Virus record (IMG/VR): IMGVR_UViG_3300021373_003334
Coordinates: 1-42,164 of that record
DNA length: 42,164 nucleotides
Direction: 5' to 3' (one strand)
Origin: a virus
The stretch's first letter is position 1. Each line of letters opens with the position of its first letter. The notes below the pieces were generated by a model. The model ran no database searches and was not told the DNA's origin. It saw only the letters and a list, made by a program, of their open reading frames with translations. Made by a program: the position numbers and the translations under genes. Of the stretch, positions 26,501-35,000 are shown piece by piece.

Positions 26501-29012
26501 AGAACTCGACATAGTTTCAGCTAAAACAGGCGCACAAAAAATAGCCGCTCAATTCGAAAAAGAAAAGCTTATAGAAATCCTTGGTTTGAGGCAGCAGATT
26601 GCAGCTATAGATCCAAATGATCCAGAAAAGGCCCAGAAGATTTTTGAAATAGAAAAGAAAATAGCAGAACTAAAAACCAAGAGTCAAAGTTTAGCTCAAA
26701 AATTCCAATCTGAATTTTACGAAACAGAACAACAGAGAATTGAGAAGCTCCAAGATGCTTTGGTTTCTGGAGCCAAAGAATTTAGCAGGAGTTTATCTGA
26801 AGGTATTACCGATGCTTTGCTTAAGGGTGAGGATTTGCGTGAAACTTTAAGTGGCGCAGTAAATAATTTCTTGAGAAAACTTTCTGTGACCAATTTAGAT
26901 AATATCTTTAATAAAATATTTAGCAAAATTGGAGATGTCTTTGGCTTGCCAGTTCCAGACCTTTCTAAGAGAGATGGATCTAGTCAAAAAAGCGCTTTGT
27001 TCGTCCAAATGGTGACAGACGAAAAACAAAAAGATTTAACTCAAGAAGAAGAGTTCCTCGATAAACTTTTAGGAAAAGATAAGCAATCTGCACAGCGTGG
27101 TTATGGTAAAAATAGTCCTTTATTTGTTGAGGTTGTTAATCAAGCTAGTACTGAAATCAATAAAAAATTTATAGAGCAATTAAAAGAACAAATTGAGCCA
27201 GAGAGTAAGGAAACTCCAAAAATAGAAAAAAAGCAGGAAGATGTAGTATTAGGTGAGGAAAAAAGTCAGAACATGTTTGAAAAATACTTCTCTAATATAT
27301 TTAAATCATTTGGCGATGTATTTTCTAAGTTTGTTTCTAGCTTGAAAAACTTGTTCTCTGGTTTTGGAGGAGGATCTTCAGCAGGAGGAGACAGTCCTAA
27401 GTGGGGCTCTACTATTGGTTCCGCATTAGGTTCTTTATTAGGACCTCTTGGGAGTTCGATAGGTGGACAATTAGGACAACTTCTTCCGTTCGCAACTGGA
27501 GGACCAGTTAGAGGTGGTTCTGGAAGCAAAGATGATGTTCCAGCGCTGCTTATGGGTGGCGAATATGTCATGAGAAAAGATTCCGTGAAAAAATACGGAA
27601 AAGGCTTCATGGATAAAGTTAACGAAGGTAGAATGAGCAAATTCGCAGAAGGCGGAGTTGTTGACAATCAATATATGTATACTTCTGGGGCGAGTAAGAT
27701 AATTGAATCCAGTGGTGATGGTGGGAATTTTATGAAAACCTTCTCAAGCAGTGATAGCGTATTGAAGTTTGCTGATGGCGGCATGGTTGGTAATATATTT
27801 GGTGTTCGTGACGATGAGTTTAAAGAGGGGGATCAAACTGGAAAATTTGGATTTTTTGCACCAGGGAGTTATGGAGGAACAATAAGAGGGAAGGAAAATT
27901 TAGGATCTTTTGCGACCCAAGCATTTACTTCGGGAACACAAGATGTTATTTCTAATAGAAGCGATCAATTTGGAGGGGCTTCATTTATCGGCCTTGAGCC
28001 AGAGAGTGTTAGATTAACTAATTTTGGAAGGAATCAAGGAAGCCCTTTACAAAGAGCTACACAAGACGCTAAATTGCAAGCCTTTGATCTTAGACTTGCT
28101 CAAATAAATCAAGAAAAGCAGTACGAAGAAATGGTCAAACAAAGAAAGAAGCAAATCCGAAATATGTGGATTAATGCTGCTATTCAAATTGTTGGGGCTG
28201 GTATCAACAAACTTGGCGGTGCTGCTCAAGCTGGAGGTTCTGCTGCTGGTGAAGCTGCTGGGGCTGCTGGTGGAGCTGCTGGGGCTGCTGGTGACGCTGC
28301 TGGTACAGCGGGTGGAGGGTTTGTGTCTAGTATTACATCAGGTTTTAAAAAAGTTGGCACTTGGTTAAAGGGAGCTTGGTCTGGATCTAAATTACCTACG
28401 GGTCTTTTTGACGATAACAAACAACCTCTGTTTACCGCTGAAACTTATGGGGGTATAGGAAATGTTGGAACTGGAAGAGAGAATATAGGTAGCTTTAATC
28501 AATTAAACAGCACTTTGATGAACGATCCTGGAGGAAGCTTGGCTCAATCTTTGGGATACACCAGAGAAAGGGCGGCTCAAGGGTATAATTACAATATACC
28601 AAAGAATTTGCGGGACATAACAGCTCGGCCTCCTGGATACGCTACAGGGGGAATGGTTGAAGAGAAGGTTGGTGCTGAAGTAGATGGAATTCCAGCAATG
28701 CTTTCTGGTGGAGAGTTTATAATGAACAATGCCGCCGTTAATAGGATAGGAAAGTCTAATCTAGAAAAAATGAATTCTGGATTGGAGGGTAAGGATTCTG
28801 AAGGTGGCGAATCAAATCAGAGATTGGTTTCTAAATTAGATGAGTTGATAAATGCAACTAAAGAATCAACTGGGGATGTTACTATAAATGTTAATTCAGG
28901 TGGATCTTCATCTGGTGGTGGGGACTCTAGTGGAAAATGGGTTCTGCGGAACAAGCGGAAGAAGGCGGTAGTACTGACGAAACAAATACCAGACGTTTCG
29001 CTAACAGACTGA
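20577..29012 (+). CDS. tail tape measure protein with embedded nuclease-like domain
   Basis: At 2811 residues it sets tail length and is thought to be ejected with the DNA. Residues ~40-380 form the tape-measure core, with repeated Ala-rich helices (AALELSRQGLSAEEVTKRLN, AGLTAAVNSFSKAGLTTGEV). A membrane-like segment lies near 420-445. Residues ~573-985 carry five (I/V)PNF motifs with a PD-(D/E)XK-like segment between them. A second hydrophobic stretch lies near 1145-1190. About 1200-2150 is long helix/coiled coil. The C-terminal part has Gly-rich motifs typical of tape measures, such as FATGGPVRGG...VPALLMGGEYVM and GIPAMLSGGEFIMNN, and an Ala/Gly tract near 2546-2582. If ~0.15 nm per residue applied throughout, the tail would approach 0.4 micrometres, but the inserted domains make that an upper bound. 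The expected C-terminal signature is in another frame (28937-29077). Confidence 0.92.
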   Translation: MPIRVPVEQTGLEISIQKAAQKAGRNLKINLGTSAKDVKSLEQPLGRITGQADEFGKSMEAANARVLAFGASVGIINAVVQSFKNLVSTTIEVEANLAKINSILKTTTSGLSALKAEIFEIAKNTEQTFDTVANAALELSRQGLSAEEVTKRLNDSLILSRLAGIDAAEAVAGLTAAVNSFSKAGLTTGEVLNKISAAANSFAVSERDLIEGFKRSASVAEQAGVSIDELGGIITAVQQRTARGGAVIGNSFKTIFTRIGRSENLELLNSLGVQITDVEGKILPATKLIENLAKQLEKLDDIQVRAVSEKIGGGFQIAPLLAALADYSSETSVALAATQKFQNATTEAYDKNIVLNQTLAAAINTTVLSVKELANTLGELGVTDTFKTVLNFFNNFAEGAQKILDGEGIGGTFARGFVKGLGTVLISGGIGLFVVLLGKLSFQLAKFGFDSLKTFLNIGTETKKLQSTQQQIVSTLLTDKGIREQILSIENSNLSAAEKKRQQAQFFTSALKEQLAITKQITAIGASVAPNVLRSTSQATRRSAGGFLPVGAEQKDISKGVGGAPKGAKPVVIPNFSFGGGKKGTMVANDSEYIVPNFAGGGSAIFNQDMVKSMGLPSGAKKINAAGGFIPNFANGKADASKASSVLPGLVNSSQSYILLTGDNSADENKTLYAGPTKKGKGITAAYSSLDEAKTYLASGLISRVSVPKYSMQTSERKKGSGKSKSDIDYLETEVSRFSSNLARNYAKSLSSDGQIPKATKAKISSLFNKGALSGFAGTIFETGLSAVLNDDEFKDYSSRTDTSRIDLPSSPRLFEKFGVTNASIGSAGAEVKNRAGSDQLKSTAKKFYDILVGRQNAFAYKKDSPLSSQFIDQKSALAKYDISKEQYKKIEADYGTPSGSKRPLPASLFSKYKLKDSAASGYIPNFAGGGALEEAIQREKEAGVPVNQIRINQDGKLRNSQNPQGIAVTNTRDEPTGRIPNFSNLTGGATREQLYPNSQGSGSSGNSNVGEAAQDSTGRLIALSTAAFALQSIFSGVGDEAEGLGANFARATSDIAGLITTLTAFQALGLDRASQARKEEAGGGLASIGGKLEGNITGFGDKLTKRGERLASKNQVAAPLGRRTLRDIGNIDVGKLGGRGLGGATKFLGIIGKAGPIVGKVVGGFAKFIPLVGPLIAGFQGISAVLKIFGVDLGGIVGKSFDKLKQAVGLADTPMQVFAKRVEEANKNLAEGVLGGKTGQSVFNNVASEQRRLFQARSAGKSGKDLDEELAKAPAEILQENIKDFGKSNLGLGTKQVKVQIPNTGGAFAGAAPTSVNTTRKTFDGVEVSQKAQAKIQQAADFYGEQFTQLVLQASTKEQREGEDLSTKEGLRRVQKKVLEGPEGDRLREIRNLSQQAAVANAEGQEAQEYGLLQDILKIEKEIFKANQDKITVKNVNKTLDAQIAKIQADSLFQQSLSLSNIKSELEFRLELQKTLVTTSQLEKEAAQRRLDSISFEKKERASLATIARDTLKSNESVKKAFNVGAVGEISEKSLKAYNRLVEGTAEQVLRTGKLDEESLKARIKLNEKILGDKDKIFNLVKETLSAEQSKLNIEKASLDLARERGVLANIEAQQAKRRVSDFEDALTAQSQIIDSERELLTLKKDRDIEEIKRRRGAAGASPEGKVSIDKQISDRELQFQKDVRDQNVVKAVESLEKSLFQEFKGLGLSLSQIQLAGVGKNLIGQQGTNADRERAAKALQLNLETIFKQQEKQRIDKSADEAVKAQELLAKESISVLKFQSANITFEGTVSKFGRIVSAFGKVGKFFGFGDEIEKETKGDKERKAAQDRINTEIEEISGARDEEIKSIRDKAVELKKEVENFKSGIKLFKFGNQLKVISETFELASDRARNALLEAGASLTTFANLVRDEFNKIATTKAQNAFTLATSADPSAIQGSLSSQGRIAELESGVRDGLTGVEAIRQANEITALRQKELDIVSAKTGAQKIAAQFEKEKLIEILGLRQQIAAIDPNDPEKAQKIFEIEKKIAELKTKSQSLAQKFQSEFYETEQQRIEKLQDALVSGAKEFSRSLSEGITDALLKGEDLRETLSGAVNNFLRKLSVTNLDNIFNKIFSKIGDVFGLPVPDLSKRDGSSQKSALFVQMVTDEKQKDLTQEEEFLDKLLGKDKQSAQRGYGKNSPLFVEVVNQASTEINKKFIEQLKEQIEPESKETPKIEKKQEDVVLGEEKSQNMFEKYFSNIFKSFGDVFSKFVSSLKNLFSGFGGGSSAGGDSPKWGSTIGSALGSLLGPLGSSIGGQLGQLLPFATGGPVRGGSGSKDDVPALLMGGEYVMRKDSVKKYGKGFMDKVNEGRMSKFAEGGVVDNQYMYTSGASKIIESSGDGGNFMKTFSSSDSVLKFADGGMVGNIFGVRDDEFKEGDQTGKFGFFAPGSYGGTIRGKENLGSFATQAFTSGTQDVISNRSDQFGGASFIGLEPESVRLTNFGRNQGSPLQRATQDAKLQAFDLRLAQINQEKQYEEMVKQRKKQIRNMWINAAIQIVGAGINKLGGAAQAGGSAAGEAAGAAGGAAGAAGDAAGTAGGGFVSSITSGFKKVGTWLKGAWSGSKLPTGLFDDNKQPLFTAETYGGIGNVGTGRENIGSFNQLNSTLMNDPGGSLAQSLGYTRERAAQGYNYNIPKNLRDITARPPGYATGGMVEEKVGAEVDGIPAMLSGGEFIMNNAAVNRIGKSNLEKMNSGLEGKDSEGGESNQRLVSKLDELINATKESTGDVTINVNSGGSSSGGGDSSGKWVLRNKRKKAVVLTKQIPDVSLTD
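22293..23525 (+). repeat. five (I/V)PNF linker motifs inside the tape measure
   Basis: The encoded motif x-(I/V)PNF-(A/S)-x-G occurs at residues 573, 595, 630, 924 and 980 (VIPNFSFGGG, IVPNFAGGG, FIPNFANG, YIPNFAGGG, RIPNFSN). They are spread over about 410 residues, each near a domain boundary. They bracket the nuclease-like segment and look like linker or processing sites. Confidence 0.65.
22500..23340 (+). other. PD-(D/E)XK-like domain within the tape measure
   Basis: Between the third and fourth IPNF motifs the sequence changes character from helical ruler to a mixed domain. It shows GTIFE (E782), RID (D807), then AEVK (E831, K833), followed by a helix (SDQLKSTAKKFYDIL). The E...D...ExK order and spacing of about 25 and 24 residues match the catalytic pattern of restriction-endonuclease-fold nucleases. 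The family is not named by any longer motif, so this is a fold-level inference. Confidence 0.5.
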
Positions 29013-29077
29013 AGGAAGAAGTCCTTAAAATAATAAAAGAAGAAAAAAGATTAGGGGGTTCACTTAGAGGTATATAA
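28937..29077 (+). CDS. tape measure C-terminal signature in shifted frame
   Basis: An ATG at 28937, one base before a TGG codon of the tape measure frame, opens a 46-codon frame that overlaps the annotated end by 76 bases. It reads on to KEEVLKIIKEEKRLGGSLRG. The ending helix followed by EEKRxGG is the usual closing signature of tape measure proteins. Its TAA overlaps the next gene's ATG as TAATG, as for truly adjacent genes here. So the real tape measure probably continues into this frame by a sequencing error or programmed shift at the AAAA run (28934-28937), or this is a separate small gene. The in-frame TAG just upstream (28929-28931) limits where the shift can occur. Confidence 0.55.
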   Translation: MGSAEQAEEGGSTDETNTRRFANRLKEEVLKIIKEEKRLGGSLRGI

Positions 29078-32000
29078 TGAGTGCTATATTAAATTCGGAT
29101 GTTAGATTTTTTACAGATGGTTATGAACTATCTGGCATTCAATCTGTTAATTTTAATTATAGGGGTGCAGAAGCTAAATTAAAACCCTTGGGAACAAAAG
29201 AGGGATTAACAACACATAGTGGTCCAGTACAGCAATCAGTTTCTTTATCAAGAGTATTGGTTTATGATGATCCTATTTTTAGCTATACAGGAGATGCTTC
29301 TATTTCTGGTAGTATTTACTACGGTGATGCTTTTTATGCTTTTGATAGTGGTTACTTGTCAGATTATTCTGTAAATTGTGCAGTAGGGGCTGTGCCAGTA
29401 GTTAATACTAATTTTCAAATAGTTTCGGAAATGTCCGAAGGAGATCCTTATGATACAGATCTAGAACAAATTATTTATCCAACTCCTAAAAATCATCCGC
29501 CACTAGATGTTCCTACCCAAGGCTCTATAACCGTAAGTTGTGATGGATCTTCTTCAAATAGGGTTATAGGTTTTAGCTATTCAATAAAGTGTCCGCGAAA
29601 AACATATCTTACTATAGGAGACAAAGAGATTCAAAAGGTTGAACTTTTGCCACCTCTTGAATATACAGCTTCTGTTCAACTTGAGGTCACAGATGCTTTT
29701 TTGCAAGATGCATATAAATTTTTAGAGGTAAAACAAGACAAGGATGTTTCTATAGCTATTAGTGGAAGGTCTAACGAGTATTATGGTTCTTTCCATTATT
29801 TAAAAATTCCAAATGCTAGTTTGGTAAGTGAAAGCCTTGATATTTCTGCCGACGGAGTTGGTAAGCTAACACTTAATTACGTTGGTCATTCTTCAGAATA
29901 CGAGGAAGACCCATTGCAAACAGATACCACTTATGTTTTTGGTGAAGGCGGTTCTATTATTGATAGCACCGAGGAGAACATTATAGATTATCGATGGAAA
30001 AAAGATGATTTAGATGTTTATGGATTACAATTAGGCAGCAATCTTTTAAAAGTTGACGGAGAGTCATTCATGAACGCTTCTAACCTTCGTGGGGATTTGT
30101 ATATTAATATGGATTATGGTACCCCAGAACAAGATTCAGTTATTGCATGGAACGCTTTTGATAATTGCTCTGGTTTTGATGGTGAGTTGATAGTTGAAGA
30201 AGGCTTGCAAGGAATAGAATATCGAGCTTTTAGAAATTGTAATTTTAATGGTAATCTTCTTTTACCAGAAAGTGTTAATTTTATAGGTCAGCAAGCTTTT
30301 CAGGGTTGTTCTAATTTTGATGGATTTTTAAGACTGCCAGATAATGAAGAGTTGGCCATAGGTGCGCAAGCTTTTAGAAATTGTAGCGGTTTAATCGGTG
30401 ATTTATATATACCAGATTCTATTTCAGAGATTAAAGATAATACTTTTTACGAATGCAAAAAATTAAATGGTACTCTTTATTTGGGAACTGGTATAAAAAA
30501 TATACGAAAAAGCGCTTTTCAGCGTTGCTCTAGTCTCGTAGGTGATTTGACAATGCCAGAATATCTAACTGGGATAGAAGATTCTGCTTTTTTTGATTGT
30601 TATTCGTTTGATGGAAACTTAAGTTTAAATGATTCTTTGGAACGAATAGGTGAATATGCTTTTGCTAGTTGTAGTCAAATTAAAGGAAATTTAATACTGC
30701 CAGATTCACTTCTTTCAATTGGAGCGTATGCTTTTAAAGATTGCTCAAAATTATCCACAATTACTGTGGGGGAGGGTTTGGATTACATAAATGAAGGGGC
30801 TTTTGTTAGGGCTAATCTTGAAGGCGATGTTGATTTTAAAAATGTAGAAGGAATAGATTATAGAGCATTTTATCAAAACAATATTGGTCAATTAGACTTT
30901 AGTAGAAATAAAATTCAACAAATAGGAATCGAAGCCTTCCGTTTTTGCAAGGAAATAAACGGAGATTTAATTTTGCCAGATTCTTTAACTTATTTAGGAG
31001 ACAGAGCTTTTGATAACTGTCGTGGGCTTGATGGGGATTTGGTTATTGGTGATGGATTAACTGAAATACGAAGTTATACTTTCTCTGAGACTTATATTGA
31101 TGGGGGGCTTACTTTAGGCCAAAACATAGAAACAATCGAACAAGAGGCATTTAGAAATGCTGGTTTTACAAATCAACTTGTTTTACCCGACAGCCTTAAA
31201 AATATTGAATATAGGGTATTTTATGGATGTGGTTTTACTGGAGATTTGGTTTTACATAGTGGAATAAAAAAAATACAAGGAAGAGCTTTTATAGAAAACA
31301 GAAGCATTAAAAGAGTTTTTGTAGATTTTCCGAGGACTCGTTTCATCAACTTTAATCAGTTTAAAAATGTTGGTAAAGCAGTGGGTGGTGCAGCTTTGTA
31401 TGCAAATCAGAGAGATTATTATGATTATTTAGAGGACCCTTCTGATGAAACTCAACTTTATAAATCTTTTAGGGGTTTGCCAATAAGAAGGGGGGCTTTA
31501 GAAAGTAGGGTTTACAGAGCTAGTAATGATGAAATTCTTCAGTCATTAAATTCTGATATACCCTCTGCCTGGTATGATATAAATGATAGTAACTCTAATG
31601 GCAATCCAACTGTTTATCTTGATATAGGATATAATACAACCGAAGTAAATGGAAAAGCCTTTAGGGGTAATGTAGATATATCGGGAGATCTTTTTTTCCC
31701 TCCTAGTATTAAAAGGATACATGAGCAGTCTTTTTCGGGGTGTAAAGGTTTAAAAAAGAAACTTATATTTAGTGAAGGTATAGAAAAAATAGACGAATAT
31801 GCGTTTATAGATTGCGATGGTTTTACTGGTGATTTAATTTTACCAGATTCTCTTACAGGGATAGATAGACAAATCTTTAGAAACTGCAGTGGTTTTAATG
31901 GTAAATTTAAATTAGGGACTGGAACTGCAAACTTAGGAAATCAAATATTCAGAGGTTGCAAAAATTTAACTGGGGAGCTTTATATTCCAGGAACCTGTGA

Positions 32001-35000
32001 TACTGTTAATTATTATGCTTTTGGAAATTGTACGGGTTTTAGTTCTTTGGTTATGGAAGAAGGCGTTAACATTTTGGGTGATAGCGCTTTCCGTGGATGT
32101 TATAATATATCAAACGATGTAGTTATACCAGACTCGATAATAACAATATCCAAAAATGCTTTTAGGAATGATTATAATATGCAATCTATCTCCATAGGAA
32201 ATGGAACTAAGTATATTGGAAATAATGCTTTTGAAAATTGCAGCGGAATACCTTCAATAATATTAAGAAACAATATTACAGGTATCGGGAATGGTTGCTT
32301 TAAAAACTGCTCTAATGTTCAATTTGCTTATATAGATATACCTATAGAGGCTATAGGAAATTACAATAGTTTGAGATTTGTTGATGATGGTAATAATACA
32401 TCAGACAGAATATTATTTGTTTCTGAAAGATATTATAACGATTACTTAACTGCAAGTACAACATCATTATCTGAGCCTAATAGCAGCACTCCAGTTCAAG
32501 GTTATTTTCAAGGAAATCTAATTTCTATATGGCCCGATGATGAGAGGCAAACTGTATATTATGATTCTTCATTTGAGACTTTGGACAGCAGATTGGATAA
32601 TGTGCCCGATTTATGGAAAGAAAACGATACTGATGGAAGTTATTTGTATATAGGAACAAAAACAAAAACAATTGGCGAAAAAGCTTTTCGTAATAGTGTG
32701 GATGGTGTGTCTAATTTGAGTGGAACACTTCTTTTGCCTTTTAGCTTAGATACTATTAAAAGAAGCGCTTTTTCAAGAACAAGATTTTCTAGCGTTGCTT
32801 CTCAAGAGGGCATTAAAAGAATTGAAACTTTTGCTTTTTATGGTAATCAGGAGATGAAGACGCTTACCTTACCTTCGTCTTTAGAATATGTCGGTATACG
32901 CGCTTTTCAATATCTTAATAAAATAAATAAAATTAAAATAGGTACAAATTATCCTAGGGTTAGAAGAACTGTAATTGACGAATACGGTTTTGAAAGGTGT
33001 GGTTTTGATTCCAATAAACAGGGGACACTTGATTTGGGTTATAGCGTAAATAAAGTTTCGAAGTTTGGCTTTACTTCTTACAACCCAACCAATTTTATTA
33101 GCGCAGGAAATTGGATTAAGACGTTAAATTGTAGCGCCAGGTGGATCGATACTCAAGCGTTTTTCCAACAGACAAATTTATCGGAGCTTAATTTAACAGA
33201 GGATACTAAGGTTATAGGAACTCAATGTTTTGAAGGTTGCACTAGTTTAACTGATGTAGTTGTGCCAGAACCATTAACTATTTGGCATTACGTTTTTAAA
33301 GATTGTAATAACATTAATAAAATTGAATTAGGAACACAGGATAATAGCAAATCTAGAAATGGGGAACTCAAAGAGAACTCGATGAGGAAAATTGGTACAG
33401 ACACCACGAATGGGACACTAATAATAAATCGTTCTATAAACAAACTTGGTAAACATGCATTTTATGGCGACGTTGGTTATAAATGGATAGAGAATGCTTA
33501 TTTAAATTGTAGGGAAATTGGTTATCGAACATTTATGAATCAACTTAATTTAAATAAATTAACATTTGGACCTTTGCTTAGAAACTTGGGAGATCCAAAT
33601 AATATAAAAACTGAGCAGTGTTTTTACAATTGTACTGGACTAACTGGAGTTAGAATTCCTGGTTTGCGATATTTGGGCCCTTACTCGTTTCAGCACTGTG
33701 GTAACATCACTGGAATGTATTTAGGCAATGATGATGATCCACCAACTGCTCGAATAGAATATCATGGTGGAACTAATATAGGGGCCACTCAAAAAGCTTT
33801 AGGTGCTAAAGGTCATGTATATATTGGGTCTTCGGTTGACTCTATACATTATTACGCTTTTTACGAAAGTGCTGCGGATTATTCTTGGATTAAAACACTT
33901 GATTTAGGAGCTAGAAATTTAGAAAATGCGAGTAACACTGAACATGGTTGTTTTAGATTTCAATCAGAACTAGAGACTGTTACTTTCCGTGACACCGTTA
34001 AAAGAGTTGGGTCTAGAGCCTTTAATTATTGTTATAGTTTAACTGGGGCTACAATACCAGATCCAGAATATGTTGGTGTGAGTGCTTTTAGATATTGTAA
34101 GAATATGACTGGTGTTTATATAGGGAATATGAATAGTGTTCCTGGAGCATCCGCTGGATTTAATCAAAGAGAGGCCATAGGAACACAATTAGACAATAAA
34201 GCTTGTCAAGTTATGGGTGGAGATAGACTAGGTCAAGGTCATGCTTTTGTTGGTAGTAGCATTGATACTATTGGATCGAGGTGCTTCAATGGTTTTTGGG
34301 GTAGTGATTATTATGGCTATTCTTGGTTAAAAAGTGCTGAAATTCACTCTAGGTGGGTCCGTGATAGAAATTTTCATCATCAAGAACAGATGACTGGTAT
34401 TAAAATCGGGGAAACCGTGAAAATTCTTGAAGATTATTTTTGTTGGAAATGTTATTCTTTATCGGGCACATTAACAGTGCCAGACCCAGAGTGGGTGGGG
34501 CAATGGCAGGTTTATGGTTGTAGTAATCTTACTGGTATTTATGTGGGTAATGACATAAATACTACAAATGGAATTATAGACGGTAACGCTTATAGACGTA
34601 TGGGGCCAGCAAATCCTGCCGTAGGTTTAGGTGAAGTTTATATAGGATCTTCTATTGATTTTGTGAAAGACGCAGCTTTTTCTGCTTATCTTAATGATAG
34701 CAATAGAGGTTATTATAGGTGGATTAAAGATTTAAATTTAAATTGTAGACAAATTGGATATCACGCTTTTTATTATCAGAGCAATATAGAAACAATAAAT
34801 TTTGGAGATAATGTCAGAGAGATAGGCGAAAGCGATTCTCGCGGTAGAAGTTTTATTAATTGTGGATCTAAAATAAAAACTATACGTATAAATAATCCTG
34901 AATATATTTGGACGGAAAGTTTTTATGGCTGTTACGGTATCACTGGAATATATCTTGGTAATGATACAGAAACAACAAATGGGACAATAGGAAACAACGC

